Below are positions 39,456-48,550 of a DNA stretch of 64,000 bases, in pieces. The stretch spans positions 1,987,001 to 2,051,000 of the forward strand of contig NZ_JACCBF010000001.1 in the NCBI RefSeq assembly GCF_013409625.1. The letters run 5' to 3'. Position numbers and translations under genes: made by a program. Below the pieces are notes generated by a model. The model was not told the origin of the DNA. It saw only the letters and a program-made list of their open reading frames with translations, and did no database searches. Source of the DNA: Nocardioides kongjuensis. GTDB taxonomy: Bacteria > Actinomycetota > Actinomycetes > Propionibacteriales > Nocardioidaceae. Every line of letters starts with the position of its first letter. Position 1 is the first letter of the stretch.

Positions 39456-40529
39456 TCAGTCCTCGAGGGCGGCGAGCCGGGCGGCCATGTCGGCCTCGAC
39501 GCAGGAGTCGAGGACCGGCTGGAGGTCGCCGTCGAGCACCTGGTCGAGGTTGTAGGACTTGTAGCCGGTGCGGTGGTCGGAGATCCGGTTCTCCGGGAAG
39601 TTGTAGGTGCGGATCCGCTCGGAGCGGTCCACGGTGCGGACCTGGCTGCGGCGGGCGTCGCTGGCCTCGGCGTCGGCGGCCTCCTGGGCGGCCTGGAGCA
39701 GCCGCGCCCGCAGGATGCGCATCGCCTGCTCCTTGTTCTGCAGCTGCGACTTCTCGTTCTGGCAGCTCACCACGATGCCGGTCGGCAGGTGCGTGATCCG
39801 TACCGCCGAGTCGGTCGTGTTGACGCTCTGGCCACCGGGCCCCGAGGAGCGGAAGACGTCGATGCGCAGGTCGTTCTCGTTGATCTCGACGTCGACCTGC
39901 TCGGCCTCCGGCATCACCAGAACGCCGGCGGCACTGGTGTGGATCCGGCCCTGCGACTCGGTGACGGGCACCCGCTGGACGCGGTGCACGCCGCCCTCGT
40001 ACTTGAGCAGGGCGTACGGCGTCTGGCCGGGCTCGACGCTGCCGGAGCTCTTGACCGCCACCGTGACGGACTTGTAGCCGCCGAGGTCGGACTCGGTGGC
40101 GTCGAGGACCTCGGTCTTCCAGCCGCGGCGCTCGGCGTAGCGGCTGTACATGCGGAGCAGGTCGCCGGCGAACAGCGCGCTCTCCTCGCCGCCCTCCCCC
40201 GACTTCACCTCGAGCAGGACGTCCTTGTCGTCGGCCGGGTCGCGCGGCACGAGCAGGCGGCGCAGCCGCTCGGCCGCGTCCTCGCGCTGGGCCAGGAGGG
40301 TCTCGACCTCCTCGGCGAACGCCGGGTCGTCGGCGGCCAGCTCACGCGCGGCGTCCGCGTCGTCGCCGTACCGCTGCCACTCGCGCCAGGCCGCGATCAC
40401 CGCGTTGAGCTCGGCGTAGCGGCGGTTGAGGGTGCGCGCCAGCCGGGCGTCGGCGTGCGTCTCCGGCAGCGCCAGCCTCGACTCGAGCTCGGCGTGCTCG
40501 GCGAGCATGCCCTCGACGGCTTCGAACAC
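39456..40529 (-). CDS. prfA: Peptide chain release factor 1
   Basis: Recognises UAA/UAG and releases the polypeptide. The 357-aa protein has the GGQ motif [25 protein letters not shown], the helical N-terminal domain and [27 protein letters not shown] toward the C-terminus. GTG 40529, preceded by GAGGAG. Hairpins at 40559-40584 lie before the gene. Confidence 0.97.
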   Translation of the reverse strand: MFEAVEGMLAEHAELESRLALPETHADARLARTLNRRYAELNAVIAAWREWQRYGDDADAARELAADDPAFAEEVETLLAQREDAAERLRRLLVPRDPADDKDVLLEVKSGEGGEESALFAGDLLRMYSRYAERRGWKTEVLDATESDLGGYKSVTVAVKSSGSVEPGQTPYALLKYEGGVHRVQRVPVTESQGRIHTSAAGVLVMPEAEQVDVEINENDLRIDVFRSSGPGGQSVNTTDSAVRITHLPTGIVVSCQNEKSQLQNKEQAMRILRARLLQAAQEAADAEASDARRSQVRTVDRSERIRTYNFPENRISDHRTGYKSYNLDQVLDGDLQPVLDSCVEADMAARLAALED

Positions 40530-40558
40530 CTGGGACTCCTCGGTTGGTACGCGGTGCA

Positions 40559-40584
40559 GGAATCGCCGCTTCAGCGGCGATTCC
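40559..40584 (-). other. Perfect 11-bp hairpin in prfA leader
   Basis: GGAATCGCCGC-TTCA-GCGGCGATTCC sits 30 bases before the prfA start. It may regulate prfA translation or end rpmE transcription together with the next hairpin. Confidence 0.6.
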
Positions 40585-40653
40585 CTCGCTTCCTGGCCCT
40601 TGCAACGGTCAAGAAGCGCAAGGAACGGTCAGGAAGTGCGGACAAATGACGAA

Positions 40654-40685
40654 CGCCGGTCCATCCCCGTGGGGACGGACCGGCG
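40654..40685 (-). terminator. Terminator-like hairpin after rpmE
   Basis: A 15-bp stem (GCCGGTCC(G/A)TCCCC arms, one G-U pair on the minus strand) begins 12 bases after the rpmE stop at 40697. The following sequence has only a loose T-rich stretch, so readthrough into prfA is possible. Confidence 0.6.
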
Positions 40686-40696
40686 CTCGGAGACGG

Positions 40697-40912
40697 CTAC
40701 TTCTTGCCGACGTTGGCGTAGCGGGCCTCGAACCGGGCCACGCGGCCGCCGGTGTCGAGGATCTTCTGCTTGCCGGTGTAGAACGGGTGGCACTGCGAGC
40801 ACACGTCGGCGTGGATCGTGCCGGACGTCGCGGTGCTGCGGGTGGTGAACGAGGCGCCACAGGTGCAGGTCACCTGGGTCACGACGTACTCGGGGTGGAT
40901 GTCCTTCTTCAT
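40697..40912 (-). CDS. rpmE: 50S ribosomal protein L31, zinc-binding form
   Basis: A 71-aa ribosomal protein. The N-terminus [28 protein letters not shown] and the [28 protein letters not shown] block are typical. Two cysteine pairs (CTC and CSQC) mark the Zn-containing paralogue. ATG 40912. Confidence 0.97.
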   Translation of the reverse strand: MKKDIHPEYVVTQVTCTCGASFTTRSTATSGTIHADVCSQCHPFYTGKQKILDTGGRVARFEARYANVGKK

Positions 40913-40978
40913 GGTGTCCTCTCACGGGGGTCCGGGTCGCACCACGGGTTGTGGGGCGTGAACCGGAGCCAACAGTCG

Positions 40979-41007
40979 ATTCTACGGGGGACGGCCACGC
41001 CACCCAA
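40979..41007 (-). promoter_or_regulatory. Promoter of rpmE
   Basis: On the minus strand TTGGGT (41002-41007) and TAGAAT (40979-40984) are 17 bases apart, a good sigma-70-type arrangement. Start expected near 40972, leaving a 60-base leader. This would allow rpmE-prfA expression independent of rho. Confidence 0.55.
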
Positions 41008-41036
41008 ATGCAGGGCGGCCGCTCCCGGCGCGACGA

Positions 41037-42962
41037 TCAGTCGCGCTGCACGCGGAGCAGGAACTCGTAGTTGGTGCGCGAGGCCTTCAGCCGCTGCAGC
41101 AGGGCTGCGTGGGCCTCGGACCGGTCGCCCTCGGCCAGCTCGCGGCGCAGCTTCCAGACGATCTCGAGCTCCTCCTTGCCGAGCAGCAGCTCCTCGCGGC
41201 GGGTGCCCGAGGCGACCACGTCGATGGCCGGGAACAGCCGCTTCTCGGCGAAGTCGCTGCGCAGGCGCAGCTCGAGGTTCTCGGTGCCGCGCAGCTCCTC
41301 GAAGATCACCTCGTCCACGCGGGAGCCGGAGTCGACGACCGCGGTGGCGAGGATGGTGAGCGAGCCGCCGTTCTCGATGTTGCGGGCCGCACCGAAGAAC
41401 CGCTTCGGCGGGAACAGCGCCGACGAGTCGACGCCGCCCGACAGGATCCGGCCGCTGGCGGGGGCCGCGAGGTTGTACGCGCGGCCGAGCCGGGTCAGTC
41501 CGTCGAGCAGGATCACGACGTCGTGGCCGAGCTCGACCAGGCGCTTGGCCCGCTCGACGGCCAGCTCGGCGACGGTGGTGTGATCGATCGCCGGGCGGTC
41601 GAAGGTGCTCGCGATGACCTCGCCCTTGATCGAGCGCTCGAAGTCGGTGACCTCCTCGGGTCGCTCGTCGACGAGGACGACCATGAGGTGGCACTCGGGG
41701 TTGTTGGCCGTGATCGCGTTGGCAATCGACTGCAGCAGCGTCGTCTTGCCGGCGCGGGCGGGCGAGACGATCAGGCCGCGCTGGCCCTTGCCGACGGGCG
41801 CCGCCATGTCGATGAGCCGACCCGTCAGGTCGTCCTGGCCGGTCTCGAGGCGCAGCCGCTCGGTCGGCGAGACCGGCGTGAGCTGGGTGTACTCGACCCG
41901 GTTCTTCGCCTGCTCCGGGTCGACGCCGTTGACCGACTCGATGCGGACCATCGGGTTGAACTTCTCGCGGCGCTCGCCGTCGCGGGGCTGGCGGACCTGG
42001 CCGGCGATCGCGTCGCCGCGGCGCAGGCCGTACTTGCGGACCATCGAGAGCGACAGGTAGACGTCGTCGGGTCCGGCCAGGTAGCCGGCGGTGCGGACGA
42101 ACGCGTAGTTGTCGAGGACGTCGAGGATGCCGGCGGCCGGCACCAGGACGTCGTCCTCGCGCACCTCGGTGTCGGGCTCGCGGCCCGCACGGTTGGTGCG
42201 GTCGCGGTCGCGGCCGCGGCGGCGGCGGTTGCGGCGGCTGCCGCCCTCGCCGTCGCCGTCGTCGTCGACGTCGTCGTGCTCACCGGCCGCAGCGGCAGCC
42301 GCGGCGCGCGCCTGGTCCTGCTGGTTCTGCTGGTTCTGCTGGTTCTGCTTGTTCTGCTGGTCCTGCTTCTGCTGGCCGCCCTGCTGCTTCTGCTGCTGGT
42401 TCTGGCCGGCCTGCTGGTTCTGCTGGTTCTGCTTCTGCTGCCGCTGGCCCTGCTGCTTGTGCTGCTGGCCCTTCGGCTCCTCGGCCTTCGGCTGGTCGGC
42501 CTTCGGCTGGTCGCCCTTCTCGGCCTTCTGCTGCTCGGGCTTCTCCCGGGACTGCTCGACCTGCCCGCCCTTGGGCTGGTCGTCCCTGGGCCGCTCGGCC
42601 TTCGGCTGCTCGGCTGCCGACTGCTGCGCCTTCGGCTGGTCCGCCTTCGGCTGGTCCGACGTCGGCTGGTCCGACGTCGGCTGGTCCGACTTCGGCTGCT
42701 CGGCCTTCGACTGGTCGGCCTTCGACTGCTCGGCCTTGGCCTTCGGCTGCTCGGCCGGCGCGCTGCGCTGCGTCGCCGTACCGGCCTGGGCGGCCTTGAT
42801 CGCGTCGACGAGGGCGGCCTTCTTCATCGAGCCGGCGCCGCGGATGCCCATGCCGTTCGCCATCGCCTTGAGGTCGGCGAGCAGCATGGCGTTGAGTCCA
42901 CCGGTGCGCTTCTTCGGGGCCGCGGCAGCGGCAGGCGCGGTGGATTCGGAAGTTTCGGTCAC
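41037..42962 (-). CDS. rho: Transcription termination factor Rho with long Q/N-rich insert
   Basis: Hexameric RNA helicase that ends transcription. Residues 23-60 form the Rho N-terminal domain (LADLKAMANGMGIRGAGSMKKAALVDAIKAA). Residues 70-165 consist of repeats such as ADQPK/SDQPT/AEQPK, residues 166-217 are almost pure Gln/Asn/Lys (QRQQKQNQQNQQ..., QNKQNQQNQQNQQ), then an acidic and an Arg-rich patch (240-263). The RNA-binding domain (VLDVLDNYAFVRTAGYLAG) starts near 280; Walker A SPARAGKTTLLQSIA lies at about 400-414; then LVDERPEEVTDFE and the C-terminal ring domain. Total 641 aa versus 419 in E. coli. GTG 42962 has GGAAGGA six bases upstream. Long N-terminal inserts occur in other actinobacterial Rhos. 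Confidence 0.96.
   Translation of the reverse strand: MTETSESTAPAAAAAPKKRTGGLNAMLLADLKAMANGMGIRGAGSMKKAALVDAIKAAQAGTATQRSAPAEQPKAKAEQSKADQSKAEQPKSDQPTSDQPTSDQPKADQPKAQQSAAEQPKAERPRDDQPKGGQVEQSREKPEQQKAEKGDQPKADQPKAEEPKGQQHKQQGQRQQKQNQQNQQAGQNQQQKQQGGQQKQDQQNKQNQQNQQNQQDQARAAAAAAAGEHDDVDDDGDGEGGSRRNRRRRGRDRDRTNRAGREPDTEVREDDVLVPAAGILDVLDNYAFVRTAGYLAGPDDVYLSLSMVRKYGLRRGDAIAGQVRQPRDGERREKFNPMVRIESVNGVDPEQAKNRVEYTQLTPVSPTERLRLETGQDDLTGRLIDMAAPVGKGQRGLIVSPARAGKTTLLQSIANAITANNPECHLMVVLVDERPEEVTDFERSIKGEVIASTFDRPAIDHTTVAELAVERAKRLVELGHDVVILLDGLTRLGRAYNLAAPASGRILSGGVDSSALFPPKRFFGAARNIENGGSLTILATAVVDSGSRVDEVIFEELRGTENLELRLRSDFAEKRLFPAIDVVASGTRREELLLGKEELEIVWKLRRELAEGDRSEAHAALLQRLKASRTNYEFLLRVQRD
42312..42755 (-). 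repeat. Low-complexity coding repeats in rho
   Basis: About 440 bases of imperfect 15-base units (CTTCGGCTGGTCGGC-like) followed by Q/N codon runs. Encodes the disordered insert of Rho (residues about 70-217). Likely variable in length between strains. Confidence 0.8.
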
Positions 42963-43152
42963 GTGAGTCCTTCCCACGTATCTCGTGGGTTCCACGGTCG
43001 AACGACGGCGGAACGCGCACTGGTCTGGTCCTGCGAAGGTCCGTCCGGCCGAGGGCCAGACGTTCCTGGAGAGGGGCGGGGCGAACCCGCCGGGGCGCCG
43101 AGAACTGCGGCGCTGCGTCAATGTACCACCACGGTGGCGGGGATCACGGGGC
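42963..43152 (-). other. Leader region of rho
   Basis: The 190 bases between thrB and rho contain no gene. Several short inverted repeats are seen (for example CCCACG-TATCT-CGTGGG near 42973) and a TACATT -10-like box at 43120-43125 on the minus strand, suggesting a long 5' leader, as expected for the autoregulated rho gene. Confidence 0.4.
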
Positions 43153-44067
43153 TCAGCGGTCGTCCGGCGCGGCGCCGGTGCCGCTGACGGCCAAGGCGTG
43201 CCCGCCCCACCCCTCGGGGCAACGGGCGAGGAGCTCCTCGGTCGCGACCGAGCCGGGGCCGTCGGTGAAGGCCAGCACGGTGGGGCCGGCACCGGAGATC
43301 ACGGCCGGTATGCCGTCGGCGCGCAGGGCCTCGACGAGGGCGAGGCTCTCGGGCATCGCGGGCCGGCGGTACTCCTGGTGCAGCCGGTCCTCGGTGGCCC
43401 GCAGCAGCTCCTCGGGGTGCCCGGACAGGGCCGCGACGAGGAGGGCGGCGCGTCCGGCGTTGGCGGCCGCGTCCGCATGGGGTACGTCGGCCGGCAGCAG
43501 CCCGCGGGCGGCCTCCGTCTCGACCGGGGTGGTCGGCACGAAGACGACCGCACCGACGCGGGGGTCGACGCTGCCGGGGACCGCCCAGAACGAGCCGTCG
43601 GCGTCCTGGCCGGAGATGACGAAGCCTCCGAGCAGCGCCGGGGCGACGTTGTCGGGGTGTCCCTCCATCCGGGCGGCGAGGTCGAGCAGGGCGGCGTCGT
43701 CGAGGAGCAGGTGCCCGCCGGCGACCAGCTCGCGGGCCAGCCACACGCCGGCGACGATCGCGGCCGACGACGAGCCGAGGCCGCGAGCGTGCGGGATGAC
43801 GTTGGTGCAGGACAGCCGCAGGCCGCTGGGCTGCTGGCCGAGGCGGTCGAACGTGGCGCGCATCGCGCGGACCACGAGGTGCCGCTCGTCGAGCGGGACC
43901 TGCCCCTCGCCGTACCCCCGGACCTCGACGACGAGTCCGTCGGGCAGCACCTCGGCCTCGAGCCGGTCGTGCAGGTCGAGGGCGAGGCCCAGCGTGTCGA
44001 ACCCGGGACCGAGGTTGGCCGACGTCGCGGGCACCCGGACCCGGACCGGGCCCTCCACGAAGGTCAT
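43153..44067 (-). CDS. thrB: Homoserine kinase
   Basis: Phosphorylates homoserine, the step before threonine synthase. GHMP-kinase fold, 304 aa: VRVPATSANLGPGFDTLGLAL at the N-terminus, the ATP loop VIPHARGLGSSSAAIVAG, EGHPDNVAPALLGGF, and ISGAGPTVLAF toward the C-terminus. ATG 44067; 5 bases after thrC stop. Third gene of hom-thrC-thrB. Confidence 0.96.
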   Translation of the reverse strand: MTFVEGPVRVRVPATSANLGPGFDTLGLALDLHDRLEAEVLPDGLVVEVRGYGEGQVPLDERHLVVRAMRATFDRLGQQPSGLRLSCTNVIPHARGLGSSSAAIVAGVWLARELVAGGHLLLDDAALLDLAARMEGHPDNVAPALLGGFVISGQDADGSFWAVPGSVDPRVGAVVFVPTTPVETEAARGLLPADVPHADAAANAGRAALLVAALSGHPEELLRATEDRLHQEYRRPAMPESLALVEALRADGIPAVISGAGPTVLAFTDGPGSVATEELLARCPEGWGGHALAVSGTGAAPDDR

Positions 44068-44072
44068 CGGGC

Positions 44073-45161
44073 TCAGAGACCTGCGGCCGCAGCGGCGGCG
44101 TCGACGTCGGCGTCGACCACGACGTCGGGCAGGACGAGCCCGTCCAGCGCCGTGGCGATGTCCTTGAGGCCGTGGCCGGTGACCGTGATCGCGACGGTGG
44201 TGCCGGTGTAGGACTCCCCCGCCTCGAGCTCGGCGAGCAGGCCGGCGATGCCGGCGGCCGACGCGGGCTCGACGAAGACGCCGTCGTTGGCCGCCAGCGC
44301 CTTCTGCGCCGCGAGGATCTGGCCGTCGGAGACGGCGGCGAACCGGCCGCCGGACTCGTCGCGGGCCGCCTCGGCGAGCTTCCAGGACGCGGGGTTGCCG
44401 ATCCGGATCGCGGTGGCGCGGGTCTCGGGATCGGGGAACGGCTCGCCGGTCACCAGCGGCGCCGCACCCTCGGCCTGGAAGCCGCGCATCACCGGCTTCT
44501 TCGTGGCGCGGCCGAGGCCGGCGTACTGGGTGTAGCCGAGCCAGTACGCCGAGATGTTGCCGGCGTTGCCGACCGGCAGCAGGTGGTAGTCGGGGGCGTC
44601 GCCGAGGAAGTCGACGATCTCGAAGGCGGCGGTCTTCTGGCCCTCGAGCCGGTGCGGGTTGACCGAGTTGACCAGGGCGACGGGGTACTTCCACGCCATC
44701 TCGCGGGCCATCCGCAGGCAGTCGTCGAAGTTGCCACGGACCTGGATGACCTGGGAGCCGTGCAGCACGGCCTGGGCCATCTTGCCGGCGGCGATCTTGC
44801 CCTCGGGCACCAGCACGATCGGGGTGACGCCGGCCTTGGCGGCGTAGGCGGCCATCGACGCGGACGTGTTGCCGGTCGAGGCGCACACGACGGCCTTGGC
44901 GCCCTCGTGGACGGCGACGGACAGGGCCGTGGTCATGCCGCGGTCCTTGAAGGAGCCGGTCGGGTTGTTGCCCTCGACCTTGAGCCACACCTGGGCGCCG
45001 GTCAGGCCGGAGAGCCACTCGGAGTGGACCAGCGGGGTGCCACCCTCACGCAGCGTCACCGCCGGCGTGTCCTGGGGGATGTCGAGGAGCTCGCGGTACT
45101 CCTCGATGACGCCGCGCCACTGACCGTTGGCCTGGCCGTTGGGGGTGTTGCTCATGCTCAC
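44073..45161 (-). CDS. thrC: Threonine synthase
   Basis: PLP enzyme making threonine from O-phosphohomoserine. The 362-aa protein has [14 protein letters not shown], the PLP lysine in [38 protein letters not shown], and [20 protein letters not shown] 45161 overlaps the hom stop by 4 bases; an ATG at 45155 is equally possible. Confidence 0.96.
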   Translation of the reverse strand: MSMSNTPNGQANGQWRGVIEEYRELLDIPQDTPAVTLREGGTPLVHSEWLSGLTGAQVWLKVEGNNPTGSFKDRGMTTALSVAVHEGAKAVVCASTGNTSASMAAYAAKAGVTPIVLVPEGKIAAGKMAQAVLHGSQVIQVRGNFDDCLRMAREMAWKYPVALVNSVNPHRLEGQKTAAFEIVDFLGDAPDYHLLPVGNAGNISAYWLGYTQYAGLGRATKKPVMRGFQAEGAAPLVTGEPFPDPETRATAIRIGNPASWKLAEAARDESGGRFAAVSDGQILAAQKALAANDGVFVEPASAAGIAGLLAELEAGESYTGTTVAITVTGHGLKDIATALDGLVLPDVVVDADVDAAAAAAGL

Positions 45162-46462
45162 TCTTCGGTTCCCTCGACGCGCATCACCGAGGTGACCTCG
45201 CGCACGATGTCCATGTCACGCAGGTGGTCGACGGTCGCGGCCAGCGCCGCGTCCGTGGCCTCGTGCGAGACGACGACGAGCTGGGCATCGTCGCCCCGCC
45301 CCTCCTGACGAACGGTCTGGATGGAGACGCCGTGCTCGGCGAAGGCCAGCGCCACCGCCGCGAGCACGCCCGCCTTGTCGTCCACGTCGATGGCGACGTG
45401 GTAGCGGGTACGGGTCTCCCCCATCGGCAGCACGGCCCGGTCGGCGTACGCCGACTCGCCGACGCCGCGCGTGCCCTGGCGGTGGTTGCGCGCGACCGTG
45501 ACGAGGTCGCCGAGGACGGCGCTCGCGGTCGGCGAGCCGCCGGCGCCGGGACCGTAGAACATCAGCTGGCCGGCGGCCTCCGACTCGACGAAGACCGCGT
45601 TGTAGGCCTCGCGGACGCTGGCCAGCGGGTGCGACCTCGGGATCATCGCCGGGTGGACCCGGACGCTGACCGCCTCCTCGCCGTTGTCGTCGGTCCGCAG
45701 CTCCGCGATCGCGAGCAGCTTGACGACGCTGTCCATCTCGCGCGCCGAGCGGACGTCTCCGGCGCTGACCTCGGTGATGCCCTCGCGGTGCACGTCGTTG
45801 GCGGTCACCCGCGAGTGGAACGCCAGGCTCGCCAGGATCGCGGCCTTCGCGGCCGCGTCGAAGCCCTCGACGTCGGCGGTCGGGTCCGCCTCGGCGTACC
45901 CGAGCGCCTGGGCCTCCTCCAGCGCGTCACCGAAGCCCGCGCCCGAGGTGTCCATCTTGTCGAGGATGAAGTTGGTCGTGCCGTTGACGATGCCCAGCAC
46001 CCGGGTCACCTTGTCGCCGGCGAGCGACTCGCGCAGCGGGCGCAGGATCGGGATGGCGCCCGCGACGGCCGCCTCGTAGTAGAGGTCGCGGCCGGCCTTC
46101 TCGGCGGCCTCGAACAGCGTCGCGCCGTCCTCGGCGAGCAGCGCCTTGTTGGCGGTGACGACCGACGCGCCGTGCTCGAGCGCGGACAGGATGAGGGACC
46201 GTGCCGGCTCGATGCCGCCGATCACCTCGATCACCACGTCGACGTCGTCGCGGGCGACCAGCGCCGCGGCGTCCGTGGTGAGCAGCCCGGCCGGCACCTC
46301 GACCTCGCGGGGGCTGTCGAGACGTCGTACGGCGACGCCGACCAGCTCCACGGGGGCCCCGACCCTGGCCGCAAGGTCGTCGGCCTGCTCACCGAGCAGC
46401 CGCACCACCTGCGACCCCACGGAACCGCAACCGAGCACGGCAACCTTGAGAGGACTGTTCAC
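45158..46462 (-). CDS. hom: Homoserine dehydrogenase with ACT domain
   Basis: NAD(P)H-dependent reduction of aspartate semialdehyde to homoserine. The 434-aa protein starts [19 protein letters not shown], has [16 protein letters not shown] [54 protein letters not shown], and ends in an ACT regulatory domain ([34 protein letters not shown]), so feedback inhibition by threonine is expected. GTG 46462 is leaderless: TACGAT ends exactly 7 bases before it. Confidence 0.96.
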   Translation of the reverse strand: MNSPLKVAVLGCGSVGSQVVRLLGEQADDLAARVGAPVELVGVAVRRLDSPREVEVPAGLLTTDAAALVARDDVDVVIEVIGGIEPARSLILSALEHGASVVTANKALLAEDGATLFEAAEKAGRDLYYEAAVAGAIPILRPLRESLAGDKVTRVLGIVNGTTNFILDKMDTSGAGFGDALEEAQALGYAEADPTADVEGFDAAAKAAILASLAFHSRVTANDVHREGITEVSAGDVRSAREMDSVVKLLAIAELRTDDNGEEAVSVRVHPAMIPRSHPLASVREAYNAVFVESEAAGQLMFYGPGAGGSPTASAVLGDLVTVARNHRQGTRGVGESAYADRAVLPMGETRTRYHVAIDVDDKAGVLAAVALAFAEHGVSIQTVRQEGRGDDAQLVVVSHEATDAALAATVDHLRDMDIVREVTSVMRVEGTEE

Positions 46463-46468
46463 CCGCTG

Positions 46469-46474
46469 ATCGTA
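46469..46474 (-). promoter_or_regulatory. -10 box of hom, leaderless
   Basis: TACGAT on the minus strand ends 7 bases from GTG 46462, so the threonine operon mRNA should start at the initiation codon. The absence of a leader argues against a threonine attenuator or riboswitch. Confidence 0.55.
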
Positions 46475-46552
46475 TCGGCGGCAGCGGAGCGTCCCGTCAG
46501 GGACGGCAGAACGCGGACACCTTGCGGTCGCCGGACCCGGGTCGGGCTGCTG

Positions 46553-47494
46553 TCACGGCAGCGTGACGACGACCTTCCCCGTCACCCGGCCGGTCTCCAG
46601 CCTCTCCTGGGCGGCGACGACCTCGTCGAGGGGGAAGGCCGCGTCGACGAGCACGGTGAGGCGGTCCTGGTCGGCGAGGGCGGCGACCTCGGCGAGGGCG
46701 GCGCCGTCGGCCGCGACCATGATCCGCTCGAGGCCGGTCGCACCGGCCGCGCGCAGCGTCTCGACCGCGCCGTCGGGGAACGCGGTGATCGTGATGACCG
46801 CCGTCCCCTCCCGGACGGCACCCAGCGGCGGGACGCCGTCACCGACCGTGGAGAGCACGACGTCGACCGGCGCGATCGCCGCGAGGGCGTCGTCGTCGCG
46901 GTAGTCGACCAGCTCGTCGGCGCCGAGGCCGGCCAGAACGGCGTGCTTGGCCGGGCTCGCGGTGGCGACGACGTGGGCGCCGCGGGCCTTGGCGACCTGG
47001 ATCGCGAGGTGGCCGACCCCGCCGGCTCCCCCGAGCACCAGCACCCGCTGGCCGGTCGCGTCGCGGCCGAGACCGGCGGCCTCGAACGCGTGCCAGGCGG
47101 TGAGCACGGCCAGGGGCGCGGCGCCCTGCTGCTCGACCTTCCACGACGCGGGGGCCCGGGCGAGGTCCGTGGCAGGCACGGCGACCAGCTCGGCGAGCGT
47201 GTGGGCCGCGCGCGGGAAGCGAGCCAGCCCGAACACGGCGTCGCCGACCTCCAGCGACGTCACGGCCGCGCCGGTCGCCACGACCTCGCCGGCCAGGTCC
47301 CAGCCGGGCAGGGGCGAGTACTCGATCGGCCCGAAGTCGCTGCCGGCCGCACGGATCTTGACGTCCACCGGGTTCAGCCCGACGGCGGCGACCCGGACGA
47401 GCACCTCGTCCGCGGCAGGTACCGGGTCGGCGACCTCGACCAGCTCGATGACCTCCGCTGCGGCGCCGGCCGCGGTGTAGTGCACTGCGCGCAT
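46553..47494 (-). CDS. NADP-dependent zinc-free quinone oxidoreductase (MDR family)
   Basis: A 313-aa medium-chain reductase related to quinone oxidoreductase/alcohol dehydrogenase-like proteins. It has the N-terminal MRAVHYTAAGAAAEVIELVEVADPVPAADEVLVRVAAVGLNPVDVKIR and the nucleotide loop VLVLGGAGGVGHLAIQVAKARGAHV; zinc ligands of classical ADHs are lacking. ATG 47494 with an excellent ribosome site AAGGAGATGTG. Divergent from an AraC/GlxA-type regulator (47600) across an inverted repeat, which probably controls it. Substrate unknown; detoxification of reactive carbonyls or quinones is likely. Confidence 0.88.
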   Translation of the reverse strand: MRAVHYTAAGAAAEVIELVEVADPVPAADEVLVRVAAVGLNPVDVKIRAAGSDFGPIEYSPLPGWDLAGEVVATGAAVTSLEVGDAVFGLARFPRAAHTLAELVAVPATDLARAPASWKVEQQGAAPLAVLTAWHAFEAAGLGRDATGQRVLVLGGAGGVGHLAIQVAKARGAHVVATASPAKHAVLAGLGADELVDYRDDDALAAIAPVDVVLSTVGDGVPPLGAVREGTAVITITAFPDGAVETLRAAGATGLERIMVAADGAALAEVAALADQDRLTVLVDAAFPLDEVVAAQERLETGRVTGKVVVTLP

Positions 47495-47565
47495 CACATC
47501 TCCTTCGTTCGTCCTCGTCTGCTTGGTGCGGGCCCAGCCTTCCGACGATCGGGGCCGTTCACCAG

Positions 47566-47600
47566 TGGCCAGATGGACGACATGTGTCATGATCTGGCCA
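47566..47600. promoter_or_regulatory. Inverted repeat between oxidoreductase and AraC-type regulator
   Basis: Perfect 9-base arms TGGCCAGAT (47566-47574) and ATCTGGCCA (47592-47600) with a 17-base spacer that contains ACATGT. It overlaps the predicted -10 and start of the regulator gene, so binding there would give autoregulation and control of the divergent gene. Confidence 0.6.
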
Positions 47601-48550
47601 TGCGTCCGACCACCCCGCACCGCATCGGCGTCGTCGCACTGCCCGGCGTCTACGCCTACGAGCTCGGCATCGCCTCGCGGTTCTTCGGTGCCGCCGAGGT
47701 CGACGGCCGGGCCGCGTACGACGTCGTGACCTGCAGCCTGGACGGCCGGCCGGTGCCGACCTCCGCGGACTTCTCGGTCGCGGTCGGCGCGGACCGCTCG
47801 GTGCTCGACGAGGTCGACACGATCGTCGTGCCCCCGTGGGACACCGCCCTCGACGGCGTGGACCCGATCGGGCTCGCCGCGCGCACCTCGCAGCGCGTGG
47901 TGTCCTACTGCACCGGCGCCTTCACCGTCGCCGCGTCGGGCCGGCTGGACGGCCGGGCCGCGACGACCCACTGGCGCAAGGCGGAGCAGTTCCGCATGGC
48001 ATTCCCGCAGGTGGACTTCCGGCCGGATGCCCTGTTCGTCGACGAGGGCGACGTCCTGACCGCGGCGGGCGCGTCGGCCGCCATCGACCTGACGCTGCAC
48101 ATCATCGCCAAGGACCTCGGCGCGGCCGTCGCCGCTGACGTGTCGCGCGCGACCCTCGCCCCGCCGCACCGTGGCGGCGGGCAGTCGCAGTTCGTGGCCC
48201 GCCCGGTGGTCGCCGAGGGGCCGGGGACCACCGCCGACGTCCGGGCGTGGCTGCTGGGCCGCCTCGACCAGCCGGTGAGCCTGGACGAGGTCGCCGCCGC
48301 CTTCGGGCTCAGCGTGCGGACGCTGACCCGGAGGTTCCGCGACGAGACCGGCCTCACGCTGGGGAACTGGCTGGTCCAGGCACGTGTCGAACGGGCCAAG
48401 GAGCTGCTCGAGACCAGCGACGCCGTCGTCGACCTGGTCGCGGAGCGGGCCGGCTTCGGCACGGCGGCCGCCCTGCGCAAGCACTTCCGGGACCGGGTCG
48501 GCCTCTCGCCGCAGCAGTACCGCGCCCGCTTCTCGCTGCGGGCGTCCTAG
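47600..48550 (+). CDS. AraC/GlxA-family regulator with DJ-1/PfpI sensor domain
   Basis: A 316-aa activator-type regulator. Residues 10-175 form a DJ-1/PfpI domain (IGVVALPGVYAYELGIASRFFGAAEV) with the conserved Cys in VVSYCTGAFTVAASG, and residues 220-310 an AraC DNA-binding domain (VSLDEVAAAFGLSVRTLTRRFRDETGLTLGNWL, VDLVAERAGFGTAAALRKHFRDRVGLSPQQYRARF). ATG 47600 is preferred: a CATGAT box 7 bases upstream predicts a leaderless mRNA; in-frame ATGs at 47573 and 47582 lie inside the inverted repeat. The ligand is unknown. Ends 4 bases inside the convergent MFS gene. Confidence 0.88.
   Translation: MRPTTPHRIGVVALPGVYAYELGIASRFFGAAEVDGRAAYDVVTCSLDGRPVPTSADFSVAVGADRSVLDEVDTIVVPPWDTALDGVDPIGLAARTSQRVVSYCTGAFTVAASGRLDGRAATTHWRKAEQFRMAFPQVDFRPDALFVDEGDVLTAAGASAAIDLTLHIIAKDLGAAVAADVSRATLAPPHRGGGQSQFVARPVVAEGPGTTADVRAWLLGRLDQPVSLDEVAAAFGLSVRTLTRRFRDETGLTLGNWLVQARVERAKELLETSDAVVDLVAERAGFGTAAALRKHFRDRVGLSPQQYRARFSLRAS

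Noticed and set aside
42312..42755. CRISPR-like array in the rho region
   Set aside because: Units are imperfect, short, in frame and encode Gln/Pro/Lys repeats of Rho; no unique spacers and no cas genes.
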